Shown here: positions 18,539-27,959 of the stretch, one piece after another | Layout of the letters: every line of letters starts with the position of its first letter | Position numbering within the stretch: position 1 is the first letter of the stretch | Assembly (NCBI RefSeq): GCF_900100005.1 | Contig: NZ_FNEB01000001.1 | Span: forward strand, 496,001-560,000 | Direction of reading: 5' to 3' | DNA from: Lutimaribacter saemankumensis | GTDB lineage: Bacteria; Pseudomonadota; Alphaproteobacteria; Rhodobacterales; Rhodobacteraceae | Length of the DNA: 64,000 nucleotides | The notes under the pieces: generated by a model | What the model was told of the DNA's origin: nothing | Seen by the model: only the letters and a program-made list of their open reading frames with translations | Database searches by the model: none | Translations under genes and position numbers: made by a program

Positions 18539-19672
18539 ATGAGAACCGCAGCCCTGATCGTCGCCGCCGGACGCGGCACCCGTGCCGGGGGCGACCTGCC
18601 CAAGCAGTGGCAGATCGTGGCAGGGCACAGCGTGGCCGAGTGGACCCTCGCGGCCTTTGAAAACCACAGCGGCATCGATCGCGTATTGCTGGTCATTCAC
18701 CCTGACGATGCGGCGCATGTGCCCGCGGGGGTGGACTGGGTTGCCGGTGGCGCGACGCGCGATGCCTCGGTCCGGGCCGGCCTCGAAGCGCTGACCGCGC
18801 ATGACATCGACAGGGTGCTGATCCATGACGTCGCCCGCGCCTGCGTCGATACAGCGGTCATCGATGCGGTTCTCGATGCCCTCGACCACTCGGACGGCGC
18901 GGCGCCCGGCCTTGCGGTTACCGACGCGCTCTGGCGGGGTGACGCGCATGTCACCGGAACCGAACCGCGCGACGGCCTGTTCCGCGCGCAGACGCCGCAG
19001 GGCTTTCGGTTCGACGCGATCCTTGCCGCGCATCGCGCGCATCCGGGCGGTGCCGCCGACGATGTCGAAGTCGCCCGCGCGGCGGGTCTTGCGGTTGCGA
19101 TCACCCAAGGCTCCGAGGACAATATCAAGATCACGCAACCGCGCGATTTCGCCCGCGCCGCGGCGATACTGAAAGGACGACAGATGACAGCCCCCGATAT
19201 CCGGCTTGGAAACGGCTATGACGTGCACCGCTTCGGGCCCGGCGACCATGTGGTTCTGTGCGGCGTGCATGTGCCCCATGACCAGGCGCTTGAGGGCCAT
19301 TCGGACGCGGATGTCGGCATGCACGCGATCACCGACGCGATTTACGGCGCATTGGCGATGGGCGATATCGGCCGGCACTTCCCGCCCAGCGATCCGCAAT
19401 GGAAAGGCGCGGAAAGCCACATCTTCCTGCGCCACGCGGTCGCCATGGCACAAGAGCAGGGTTTTGCGATTTCCAATATCGACTGCACGCTGGTCTGCGA
19501 ACGCCCCAAGATCGGCCCGCATGCCGTTGCCATGCAGGCCGCGCTGTCCGACATCACCGGGATCGAGGCAGGCCGAATCTCGGTCAAGGCCACCACGTCC
19601 GAGCGGTTAGGCTTTACCGGCCGCGAGGAAGGCATCGCCGCAATCGCAACTGCAACACTGGTGAAATCATGA
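18539..19672 (+). CDS. ispDF: Bifunctional IspD/IspF enzyme (MEP isoprenoid pathway)
   Basis: Fusion of two non-consecutive steps of the MEP isoprenoid pathway, 377 residues. Residues 1 to about 213 are IspD, 2-C-methyl-D-erythritol 4-phosphate cytidylyltransferase, with the [16 protein letters not shown] nucleotide loop and HDVARACV. Residues about 218-377 are IspF, the 2,4-cyclodiphosphate synthase, with metal-binding GYDVHRF and the [13 protein letters not shown] motif, plus [17 protein letters not shown]. The ATG has an AAGGAG site with 8-base spacing. The IspDF fusion is common in alphaproteobacteria. The stop overlaps the pgpA start (ATGA). Confidence 0.95.
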   Translation: MRTAALIVAAGRGTRAGGDLPKQWQIVAGHSVAEWTLAAFENHSGIDRVLLVIHPDDAAHVPAGVDWVAGGATRDASVRAGLEALTAHDIDRVLIHDVARACVDTAVIDAVLDALDHSDGAAPGLAVTDALWRGDAHVTGTEPRDGLFRAQTPQGFRFDAILAAHRAHPGGAADDVEVARAAGLAVAITQGSEDNIKITQPRDFARAAAILKGRQMTAPDIRLGNGYDVHRFGPGDHVVLCGVHVPHDQALEGHSDADVGMHAITDAIYGALAMGDIGRHFPPSDPQWKGAESHIFLRHAVAMAQEQGFAISNIDCTLVCERPKIGPHAVAMQAALSDITGIEAGRISVKATTSERLGFTGREEGIAAIATATLVKS

Positions 19673-20166
19673 AGCTGTCACGCGCCGTTTCCATCTTTTT
19701 CGGGGCCGGTCTGCTGCGCCCCGCCCCCGGCACATGGGGCTCGGCCGTGGCGGTGGCGCTGGGGCTGCTGATCCACGGCATCGGGCACTTCCCGCTTTTG
19801 GCGGCCGCGACGCTTGCGGCAATCGGCTGGGGGGTCTGGGCCTGCGAGGTCGAACTGTTCGAGAAACCCGGCCAGGATCCGTCGGAAATCGTCATCGACG
19901 AGGTGGCCGGCCAGTGGGTTGCGCTTCTGTTCCCGTCCTTCGGGTTCTGGCTGATGGGGCTGGACAGCTGGAATTTCCCTTACCCGGGCTGGCTCGCCGC
20001 GTTTGTCTTTTTCCGCCTGTTCGACATCTGGAAGCCCTGGCTGGTCGGCCGCGCCGACCGCCGGCACGATGCCACCGGCGTGATGCTGGACGATCTGTGG
20101 GCCGGTGTCTTCGCGGGCGTCGCCACGATGATCGCCGCCGGGCTGAGCCACGGATTGCTGATGTGA
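19669..20166 (+). CDS. pgpA: Phosphatidylglycerophosphatase A
   Basis: Inner-membrane phosphatase converting phosphatidylglycerophosphate to phosphatidylglycerol, 165 residues. The family motif set is visible: [12 protein letters not shown] near the N-terminus, [17 protein letters not shown] in the middle and [11 protein letters not shown] before the C-terminus, with about four hydrophobic segments. The start overlaps the ispDF stop by 4 bases and its stop overlaps the next start (GTGA), so the three genes are read as one coupled unit. Confidence 0.95.
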   Translation: MKLSRAVSIFFGAGLLRPAPGTWGSAVAVALGLLIHGIGHFPLLAAATLAAIGWGVWACEVELFEKPGQDPSEIVIDEVAGQWVALLFPSFGFWLMGLDSWNFPYPGWLAAFVFFRLFDIWKPWLVGRADRRHDATGVMLDDLWAGVFAGVATMIAAGLSHGLLM

Positions 20167-20648
20167 GCCTGCCCGCCGACATACTTGCGGCCTACAGGGC
20201 GCGCGGCTGGATGATCGCCACGGCCGAATCCTGCACCGGCGGCATGGTCAGCGCCGCGATCACGGACATCCCCGGATCCTCGGACGTGTTCGAACGCGGG
20301 TTCGTGACCTACACCAACGATGCCAAAGAGCAGATGCTGGGCGTCGAGCGCGCCACGCTGGCCGCCCACGGCGCCGTCAGCGAAGAGGTCGCGCGCGAAA
20401 TGGCCGAAGGCGCGCTGTGGCGGTCGAACGCACAAGTGGCCGTCGCCATCACCGGCATTGCGGGGCCCGGCGGATCGGACCACAAGCCCGAGGGCCGTGT
20501 CTGTTTCGGCCTTGCCATCGAAGGTGAACTGACCGTGACCGAAACGGTCGAATTCGGCGCACTCGGCCGCGCCGAAGTGCGGAAATCCGCCCGCGACCAC
20601 GCGCTGAACCTGCTCTTTCAGGCCGCACAACAAGCGCCCGAAAAATAA
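20163..20648 (+). CDS. pncC: Nicotinamide-nucleotide amidohydrolase PncC (CinA C-terminal domain)
   Basis: A 161-residue stand-alone CinA C-terminal domain that deamidates nicotinamide mononucleotide in pyridine nucleotide salvage. The hallmark TAESCTGG motif lies near residue 20, with GFVTYTNDAKEQMLGV, VAVAITGIAGPGG and KPEGRVCFGLA following. The GTG start at 20163 overlaps the pgpA stop (GTGA); no better start exists before the motif. Last gene of the ispDF-pgpA-pncC unit. The stop is followed by the amtB promoter region. Confidence 0.93.
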   Translation: MSLPADILAAYRARGWMIATAESCTGGMVSAAITDIPGSSDVFERGFVTYTNDAKEQMLGVERATLAAHGAVSEEVAREMAEGALWRSNAQVAVAITGIAGPGGSDHKPEGRVCFGLAIEGELTVTETVEFGALGRAEVRKSARDHALNLLFQAAQQAPEK

Positions 20649-20667
20649 TCCAAGGCATGACTTTTCA

Positions 20668-20682
20668 GCCTATTTTTTAGGC
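20668..20682. promoter_or_regulatory. Perfect dyad GCCTA-N5-TAGGC, candidate NtrC site of amtB
   Basis: Perfect 5-bp inverted repeat separated by a T-tract, 116-130 bases upstream of the amtB start. A near-copy lies in the dusB-ntrBCYX promoter region at 18449. The position, symmetry and shared occurrence at two nitrogen-regulated promoters suggest an NtrC operator. Confidence 0.55.
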
Positions 20683-20685
20683 GTT

Positions 20686-20707
20686 GCGATTATTGCACGA
20701 TAATTGC
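20686..20707. promoter_or_regulatory. Second dyad upstream of amtB (GCGATTAT-N6-ATAATTGC)
   Basis: Imperfect inverted repeat with 8-bp arms (one mismatch) and a 6-base centre TGCACG, three bases downstream of the first dyad. It may be a second operator or overlap the core promoter; no clear -35/-10 pair was fixed. Confidence 0.35.
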
Positions 20708-20797
20708 GCACCCATATCGGGTTTTGCCGCTTTCCTTGGCGAACTTGGTGCGCTTCATCCCCGCCAAAGCGAAAAATCGCACGGGAAGGGGAAATCA

Positions 20798-21976
20798 ATG
20801 AACGCAGCCGATACAGCCTGGATCATCGTCGCCACGGCGCTGGTCCTATTCATGACATTGCCGGGGCTTGCCCTGTTCTATGGCGGGCTTGTGCGCGCCC
20901 GCAACGTGCTGAGCGTCTTCATGCACTGCTACGCCATCGCCTGCCTTATGAGCGTGCTGTGGTTTGCCCTGGGCTATTCGATCGCCTTTGGCGACGGCGG
21001 CGCCTATTGGGGCGGCCTGGGCAAGATGTTCCTGGGCGGGATCGATGCCGGCACGCTGTCGGGCAGCCTGCCCGAGGTGCTGTTCTTCGCCTTCCAGATG
21101 ACATTCGCGATCATCACGCCGGCCCTGATCGTCGGCGCCTATGTAGAGCGGATCGGGTTCGGCTTCGTCCTGCTGTTTTCTGGCCTTTGGATGCTGCTGT
21201 GCTACGCGCCGGTCACCCATTGGATCTGGGGCGGCGGGTTCCTGGCAGATGGCGGCATTTTCGGTGAAACCGGTGTACGCGACTTCGCAGGCGGCATCGT
21301 CGTCCATGAAACCGCGGGCCTCGCTGCCCTGGTGCTGGCCGTGATGCTGGGCGCACGCAAGAATGCGACCACACCGCCGCACAACCCCGGTTATGTGATG
21401 ATCGGGGCGGCGATGCTGTGGGTCGGCTGGTTCGGCTTCAACGGCGGCAGCCAGCTTGCCGCGGATGGCGGCGCGGCGATGGCGCTGACCGTTACGCATA
21501 TTTCGGCCGCGACGGCCTCGCTGACCTGGGCTTTGTGGGAACGGATCAAGTTCGGAAAGGCGTCGCTTGTGGGCATGGTAACGGGCACGATCGCGGGCCT
21601 TGCCTCAATCACGCCGGCCAGCGGCTTTGTTGGCCCGGTCGAGGCGCTGATCATCGGCGCAGTGGCAGGCATCCTGTGCCAGGAAGCGGTGGTGATGATC
21701 CGCGAACGGCTGAAGATCGACGATACACTGGATGTCTTTGCCGTGCATGGCGTCGGGGGCATCTTCGGTACGATCATGATCGCAGCGTTCGGTGCGGGTA
21801 GTTGGGCCGCGCAGTTGGGCAGCCTTGCCATCGTCGGGGCCTATACGCTGGTCGTTACCGTGGTTCTGGCCAAGCTGGTCAGCCTCGTTACCCCGCTGCG
21901 CGTGGATGTGGAAACCGAGCATAACGGGCTCGATATCTCGGTGCATGGCGAACGCGCCTACGACCACAGCTCGTGA
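20798..21976 (+). CDS. amtB: Ammonium transporter AmtB
   Basis: Inner-membrane ammonium channel, 392 residues with about eleven hydrophobic helices. The key pore residues are present: the twin histidines H170 (GGIVVHETAGLAAL) and H317 (DVFAVHGVGG), and the recruiting aspartate near 162. The start at 20798 has a GGAAGGGGAAATC site; the upstream ATG at 20684 lies in the promoter region. No signal peptide is evident before the first helix. There is no glnK next to it. Two dyads lie upstream, and a strong terminator follows the stop. Confidence 0.95.
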   Translation: MNAADTAWIIVATALVLFMTLPGLALFYGGLVRARNVLSVFMHCYAIACLMSVLWFALGYSIAFGDGGAYWGGLGKMFLGGIDAGTLSGSLPEVLFFAFQMTFAIITPALIVGAYVERIGFGFVLLFSGLWMLLCYAPVTHWIWGGGFLADGGIFGETGVRDFAGGIVVHETAGLAALVLAVMLGARKNATTPPHNPGYVMIGAAMLWVGWFGFNGGSQLAADGGAAMALTVTHISAATASLTWALWERIKFGKASLVGMVTGTIAGLASITPASGFVGPVEALIIGAVAGILCQEAVVMIRERLKIDDTLDVFAVHGVGGIFGTIMIAAFGAGSWAAQLGSLAIVGAYTLVVTVVLAKLVSLVTPLRVDVETEHNGLDISVHGERAYDHSS

Positions 21977-21998
21977 ACTGCCGCACATCCGGCACAAG

Positions 21999-22025
21999 GG
22001 CCCGCCGCAACCCGGCGGGCCTTTT
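21999..22025 (+). terminator. Rho-independent terminator of amtB
   Basis: Perfect 9-bp stem GGCCCGCCG/CGGCGGGCC with a CAACC loop, followed by TTTT, 22 bases after the amtB stop. The FAD oxidoreductase gene ends just beyond on the other strand. Confidence 0.85.
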
Positions 22026-22030
22026 CCATG

Positions 22031-23290
22031 TCAGAACCGCGCACCCAGCCCGTGCAGCAACCGCGCGCCGGTTTCGTAATAGAGCCCCCGCAGCGCCGTC
22101 CAGCTTTCGTCATGGCGATCGACCGGGGCCAGCGGCAGGCCGCTTTCATCGCCCGACAGCAGCGCGCGCGCCGCGGCGCGGCCCAGAACCGTGCCCGGTG
22201 CGATACCCCGCCCCGAATAGCCAAAGACCGCCAGACCACCCGGTCCGATACGCAGGATTTTCGGGATCTTGTCATCGCTCATCCCGATCCGGCCCGACCA
22301 GAAATACGCAAGGCTGGCCCCGGCGGCCTGCGGAAACAGCCGCGCAAGCGCCCGCTCCGCCCAAGCCTTGTGCAGCCCCACCGCGTCGGGCTTGCCCATC
22401 GCGCCAAGGATCATCCGCCCCGCGGCGTCCTTGCGATAGGATGTCATCACAAGTCCAGTGTCCCAGGCCCCTTCGCCCTGCGGCAGGATCGAGCCGGCGA
22501 TATTCGACGACAGCGGAACGGTGGCCATCTGGAAGAAATGCACCGGCGTCATCGGCGGCAGGTCAGCCCCTTTCGTCTCGCGGTGATAGGCGTTCGTCGC
22601 CATCAGTAATGCGCCTGCCCGAACACGACCGCCCGCGAAATCGACCTGCCAGCCGGTTCCTTCGCGCCGGATGGTCGACACCGGCGCCCCTTCGACGATC
22701 CGGGCGCCCAGCCCGGCCGCCGCACGCGCCAGGCCACGGACATAGCCCATCGGCTGCACCGTTCCCGCGCGCGCGTCGTGCAAGGCACCGTGGATGCCCG
22801 CGCTGCCCAGCCGGCCCCGCGCGGTCTCTGGATCAAGCAGGGTCACGGGCGCATTGCGGGCCGCCTGCTGGCGGTGCCTTTCGCGCAGATCGGCAAACCC
22901 TTTCGGGGCATGGGCACAATGCAACGTGCCCGCCTGCACCGCCTCGCAGGCGATGCCGTACCGTTCGATCAGCTCGAACACCTCGCCGGGCCCTGCCGCC
23001 AGCGCAGCGTTGAGCCGCTCACCCGGCCCCTGCCCCATGGCCTGTTCCACCTCGTCCGGCGGCAGCCATAACCCCGCGTTCACCAAACCGACATTGCGCC
23101 CCGACCCGCCATGACCCACGCGCTCGGCCTCGAGCACGATAACGCTGGCGCCGGCCTGCGCGGCCTCAAGCGCGGCGGAGCAGCCGGTGAACCCGCCGCC
23201 GATCACCACGAGGTCGGCCCCGTGATCGCCCGACAAGGCGGCCGGCTCGACGGTTTCGGTGCAGCTTGCCTCCCAAAGGTTGCCGGTCAT
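22031..23290 (-). CDS. FAD-dependent oxidoreductase (DAO family)
   Basis: A 419-residue flavoprotein of the D-amino-acid oxidase/glycine oxidase-like fold. The dinucleotide-binding motif is VVIGGGFTGCSAALEAAQAG near residue 30, followed by E/R-rich LEAERVGHGGSGRNVGLVNAG, in the style of gamma-glutamylputrescine oxidase relatives. The C-terminal half has RIGMSDDKIP and FGYSGRGIAPGTVLGRAAA, the FAD-contacting end. The start at 23290 overlaps the stop of the E1 gene by 4 bases (ATGA), so the two are translationally coupled. The substrate, probably an amine or amino acid, is not decidable from sequence. Confidence 0.85.
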   Translation of the reverse strand: MTGNLWEASCTETVEPAALSGDHGADLVVIGGGFTGCSAALEAAQAGASVIVLEAERVGHGGSGRNVGLVNAGLWLPPDEVEQAMGQGPGERLNAALAAGPGEVFELIERYGIACEAVQAGTLHCAHAPKGFADLRERHRQQAARNAPVTLLDPETARGRLGSAGIHGALHDARAGTVQPMGYVRGLARAAAGLGARIVEGAPVSTIRREGTGWQVDFAGGRVRAGALLMATNAYHRETKGADLPPMTPVHFFQMATVPLSSNIAGSILPQGEGAWDTGLVMTSYRKDAAGRMILGAMGKPDAVGLHKAWAERALARLFPQAAGASLAYFWSGRIGMSDDKIPKILRIGPGGLAVFGYSGRGIAPGTVLGRAAARALLSGDESGLPLAPVDRHDESWTALRGLYYETGARLLHGLGARF

Positions 23291-25476
23291 GCGCAAATCT
23301 CCTTCGCGGCGGCCAGGATTCCATCTGCCGAAGGCAGCGTCGCGGCATAGGCCGGACCCGTGGCGATAAAGCAATCTTCGGCGGTGACCCGGCGGGCATC
23401 CGGGCGGCCATGCTCCAGCATCAGCGCCATCAGCGCCTCGGACTGGCTGCCGCTGCGACGGCATTCATCCACGATCAGCACGCGCGCGCAGCCTTCGACC
23501 GCCGCCATGATCGCCGCCGGATCGAGCGGCGCCAGCCAGCGCAGGTCGATCACCCGCGCGTTCACGCCTTGATCCGCCAGCCGCGCCTGCGCCTGGCGCG
23601 ACAGGTAGTGTCCATTGCCATAGGTCACGATGGCCAGGTCCGCACCATCGCCATGAATGCCCAGATCGCCGGGCGCGATCTCGATCCCCTGATCGGGATA
23701 GTGCGTCAGCCAGCCGCCATCGCCCTCGGCCAGCAGGTCGCGCATCGGATAGAGCGCGATGGGCTCCACCATCACCACGACGCGCCCGTCCTCGCGCGCC
23801 ATGCGAACGGCGGCGCGGTGCATCGCAACGGCGTCCGCCCCGGTGCTGGGGCAGCCGATCACGATGCCCGGGATGTCGCGCAGAACCGCCAGCGAATTGT
23901 CGTTGTGGAAATGCCCGCCGAACCCGCGCTGATAGCCAAGCCCCGCGATCCGCAGCACCATCGGGTTGGCATATTGGCCATTGCTGAAAAACGGCAATGT
24001 CGCGGCCTCGCCGCGCAACTGGTCCTCGGCATTGTGCAGATAGGCCAGGAACTGGATTTCCGGCATCGGGATGAACCCCTGCTGTGCCATGCCGATGGAA
24101 AGGCCCAGGATCGATTGCTCGTCCAGCAGCGTGTCGATCACCCGCCCCGGCCCGAACCGCGCCTGCAGCCCCTTTGTGATGCCGTAAACGCCGCCCTTTT
24201 TGCCCACATCCTCGCCCGCCATCACAAGCGACGGGGTTTCCAGCATCAGGTCTGCCAGCCCGAGGTTCAAAAGCTTGTTCATCGGCTGCGGATCGTCCAG
24301 CGCCCGCATATCCGCCGCGCCGAACATCTCGGCCCGCAGTGCCGGATCAGGCCCGTTCAGGCGCGGCACGTCGCGTTTCGGCGGGATGAGCGAGGCCGCC
24401 ACCTGCGCCGCATCCCCAAGCTTTGGCCGCGACACCGCCATTTCGGCCAATGCCTCGGTTTCCGCCCAGATACCCGTGTAGATATCCAGCACCCCCTGCG
24501 CGTCCGCCACGCCCTCGGCGATCAGCCGCGCGGCGCTGTGGATCAGCGGATCGTTGGCCTCTTGCCCGGCGATCTCGTCCTTGGGGCGGTAACTGGCTTC
24601 GACATCCGCGCCGGCATGGCCGTACAGCCGCACGCAGGTCATGTGCAGCACCGCCGGCCTCCGCCGCTTGCGCACCCAGTCGGCGGCATCTTTCGCGGTG
24701 CGGTAGGTGTCGACGATATCCAGCCCGTCGCAGGTGAAATATGCCACCCCCGCACGCGATTTCAGGCTATCCGCCACCCAGCCTTTCGGCGTTTTGACCG
24801 AGATGCCGATGCCGTTATCCTCGCACACGAACAGCAGCGGCAACGGCGTGCCCTGGTAGGTCGTCCAGCCCGCCGTGTTCAACGCCCCCTGCGCCGTGGA
24901 ATGGTTGAGCGACGCATCCCCAAACGAACACATCACCACCGAATCCGCCGGCCATTCCGCCACTTCGGGCGGCATGCGGCGGCTCATCCCGATGGCAAAG
25001 GCCGCACCCACCGCCTTTGGCAGGTGACTGGCGATGGTCGAGGTCTGCGGAGGAATATTGAGCGCCTTCGACCCCAGCACCTTGTGACGCCCGCCGCTGG
25101 TCGGATCGTCGGACGAGGCAGTAAAGCTGAGCAGCATGTCCCATAGCGGCGTCTGCCCCGGCACCTGGCCCGCGCGCGCGATCTGGAACGCGGCATCGCG
25201 GTAATGCAGAAAGGCCGGATCGCTTACCCGCAGGGCATGGGCGATGGCGGCGTTGCCTTCGTGGCCCGACGATCCGATCGTGTAGAACCCCTGGCCCTTG
25301 GATTGCAGCACCCGCGCGACGCGGTCGAGCTGCCGGCTGGTGACCTGCGCCCGGAAAAGCGCCAGCAGGTCGTCCGCGCCAAGCCCCGCATCGGCGGCGC
25401 GTCCCGTCACATCGGGCAGGTCGCCGTCCTTCACCCTGCGCAGAAACGCCTCGTGCACACGCGTCGCCGGATCCAT
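23287..25476 (-). CDS. Fused alpha-beta E1 of a 2-oxoacid dehydrogenase (TPP enzyme)
   Basis: A 729-residue thiamine-diphosphate enzyme in which the E1-alpha half (about 1-370) and E1-beta half (about 400-729) are one polypeptide. The alpha half has the TPP-binding GDASLN...EDNGIGI pattern and a SSGHEGNAAIAHAL region; the beta half begins MNKLLNLGLADLM and continues with AGEDVGKKGGVYG and FNDNS/HFHNDNS-type residues. Branched-chain or acetoin-type E1 is the nearest class. No E2 or E3 gene is nearby. The start at 25476 has a GAAAGAGG site. It is coupled to the FAD oxidoreductase downstream and separated from gcdH by a terminator. Confidence 0.85.
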   Translation of the reverse strand: MDPATRVHEAFLRRVKDGDLPDVTGRAADAGLGADDLLALFRAQVTSRQLDRVARVLQSKGQGFYTIGSSGHEGNAAIAHALRVSDPAFLHYRDAAFQIARAGQVPGQTPLWDMLLSFTASSDDPTSGGRHKVLGSKALNIPPQTSTIASHLPKAVGAAFAIGMSRRMPPEVAEWPADSVVMCSFGDASLNHSTAQGALNTAGWTTYQGTPLPLLFVCEDNGIGISVKTPKGWVADSLKSRAGVAYFTCDGLDIVDTYRTAKDAADWVRKRRRPAVLHMTCVRLYGHAGADVEASYRPKDEIAGQEANDPLIHSAARLIAEGVADAQGVLDIYTGIWAETEALAEMAVSRPKLGDAAQVAASLIPPKRDVPRLNGPDPALRAEMFGAADMRALDDPQPMNKLLNLGLADLMLETPSLVMAGEDVGKKGGVYGITKGLQARFGPGRVIDTLLDEQSILGLSIGMAQQGFIPMPEIQFLAYLHNAEDQLRGEAATLPFFSNGQYANPMVLRIAGLGYQRGFGGHFHNDNSLAVLRDIPGIVIGCPSTGADAVAMHRAAVRMAREDGRVVVMVEPIALYPMRDLLAEGDGGWLTHYPDQGIEIAPGDLGIHGDGADLAIVTYGNGHYLSRQAQARLADQGVNARVIDLRWLAPLDPAAIMAAVEGCARVLIVDECRRSGSQSEALMALMLEHGRPDARRVTAEDCFIATGPAYAATLPSADGILAAAKEICA

Positions 25477-25552
25477 CGCTTGCCTCTTTCCCTGTGGTCC
25501 CGGTCCCCGTGATACGCGCCTTCGCGCCGCCGTTCCACCGGTCTTTGAAACG

Positions 25553-25580
25553 AAAAAGGCCGCCCCTGAACGGGACGGCC
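25553..25580 (-). terminator. Rho-independent terminator of gcdH
   Basis: On the minus strand, stem GGCCGTCCC/GGGGCGGCC (one G-U pair) with a GTTCA loop, followed by TTTTT, 23 bases after the gcdH stop. It implies a separate promoter for the E1-oxidoreductase pair in 25477-25552. Confidence 0.8.
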
Positions 25581-25602
25581 CTGACACGTCATGATCCGCG
25601 GA

Positions 25603-26826
<1,224 letters not shown>

Positions 26827-26930
26827 GTCGATCTCCTATTCGCGTGCTTTATGCATTTTTCTTGTAATACCATGCGTGAACCGTCATGAATATCGCGTTT
26901 TCCGCATCATTAGATGAGGTTTTGGAATAC

Positions 26931-27842
26931 ATGCTTGCGCCGCGCCGCTACCTGCCCTCGCTCGCCGCGCTCCGCGCGCTCGAGGCGCTCGACCGGCTTG
27001 GCAGCGCCACGGCAGCCGCGGCCGAACTGAACCTGACCCAAAGCGCCGTCAGCCGGCAATTGCAGGGACTCGAGGATCAGCTTGGCGTGCAATTGATCCG
27101 GCGCAGCGGTCGCCGGATGCACCTGACCGCCGCCGCCAGCGACTACGTGGCCGAGGTGCGCGCCGCCCTGCAGCAGATCACACAGGCCGGCCTGCGCCTG
27201 CATGCCACGCCCCAGGGCGCGGGCAGCGTCAGCCTTGCGATCCTGCCGACCTTCGGGATGCGATGGCTCGTGCCCCGCCTGCCCGAATTCACCCGCCGCC
27301 ACCCCGAGGTGACGGTGAACCTGTCCACCTGCCTGCGTGGCGTGAACTTCGACGCGGAACCTTATGACGCAGCGATCTTTTTCGGGGAAACGCCGCCAGC
27401 GGACTGCCACGCGCTGCGCCTGCGCACCGAAAGCGTGATCGCGGTCTGCGCCCCCGAATTGCTGTCCGGCAGCGAACTTGCGGCCGCGCAGGACATCCTC
27501 TCGCTGCCGCTTCTGCACATACAGACGCGCCCGGATGCCTGGGCCGAATGGCTCGCGCATCACGGCATTGCCGCTCGCGGGCAGTCGGGCATGGTCTATG
27601 ACCAGTTCAACACCATCACCCAGGCCGCGCTGCACGGCTTGGGCGTCGCGCTCCTGCCCGACTACCTTGCGGAACAGGATCTCGCCACGGGCCGCCTGAT
27701 CCCGGCCTGGGGCGGCGCGGTGGAAAGCGCGGGCGCCTATCACCTTGTCTGGCCGAAGGCGCGCGCCGCCAGCCCGGCACTGATCGCCTTCCGCGACTGG
27801 ATGGCCACCCAGGCAGAAGACGGCGACTCGCTGCCACGCTGA
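26931..27842 (+). CDS. LysR family regulator divergent from gcdH
   Basis: A 303-residue LysR-type regulator. The N-terminal helix-turn-helix (LPSLAALRALEALDRLGSATAAAAELNLTQSAVSRQLQGLE) is followed by a substrate-binding domain of the GcvA-like type. I chose the ATG at 26931 because the family N-terminus starts with this PRRYLPSL stretch; an earlier ATG at 26886 adds 15 residues without a better ribosome site. LysR genes divergent from gcdH, often called gcdR, control glutarate use in other proteobacteria. The 104-base gap should hold its operator; no clear T-N11-A box was fixed. Confidence 0.88.
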   Translation: MLAPRRYLPSLAALRALEALDRLGSATAAAAELNLTQSAVSRQLQGLEDQLGVQLIRRSGRRMHLTAAASDYVAEVRAALQQITQAGLRLHATPQGAGSVSLAILPTFGMRWLVPRLPEFTRRHPEVTVNLSTCLRGVNFDAEPYDAAIFFGETPPADCHALRLRTESVIAVCAPELLSGSELAAAQDILSLPLLHIQTRPDAWAEWLAHHGIAARGQSGMVYDQFNTITQAALHGLGVALLPDYLAEQDLATGRLIPAWGGAVESAGAYHLVWPKARAASPALIAFRDWMATQAEDGDSLPR

Positions 27843-27889
27843 CGCGCAACGCCGCTGTTTTCTCTTTCCCGAAATATCCCGGGGGTGAA

Positions 27890-27953
27890 TTGGGCCAACG
27901 GCCCAAGAGGGGGCAGCGCCCCCTGCCCGGTCGGATCGGCATCGCCGATCCGA
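27890..27953. terminator. Cluster of three hairpins between convergent genes
   Basis: Three adjacent perfect inverted repeats fill the gap between the convergent lysR and phoB genes: TTGGGCC-AAC-GGCCCAA (27890-27906), GGGGGC-AGC-GCCCCC (27909-27923) and TCGGATCGGC-ATC-GCCGATCCGA (27931-27953). None has a T-tract. The arrangement suggests a bidirectional transcription barrier or an mRNA 3'-end stabiliser. A similar string is familiar from roseobacter intergenic DNA. Confidence 0.55.
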
Positions 27954-27959
27954 AACGGC

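Noticed and set aside
26827-26930. Fixed T-N11-A operator for the gcdH LysR
   Set aside because: Several A/T-rich candidates exist but none is a clear dyad; not reported as a site.
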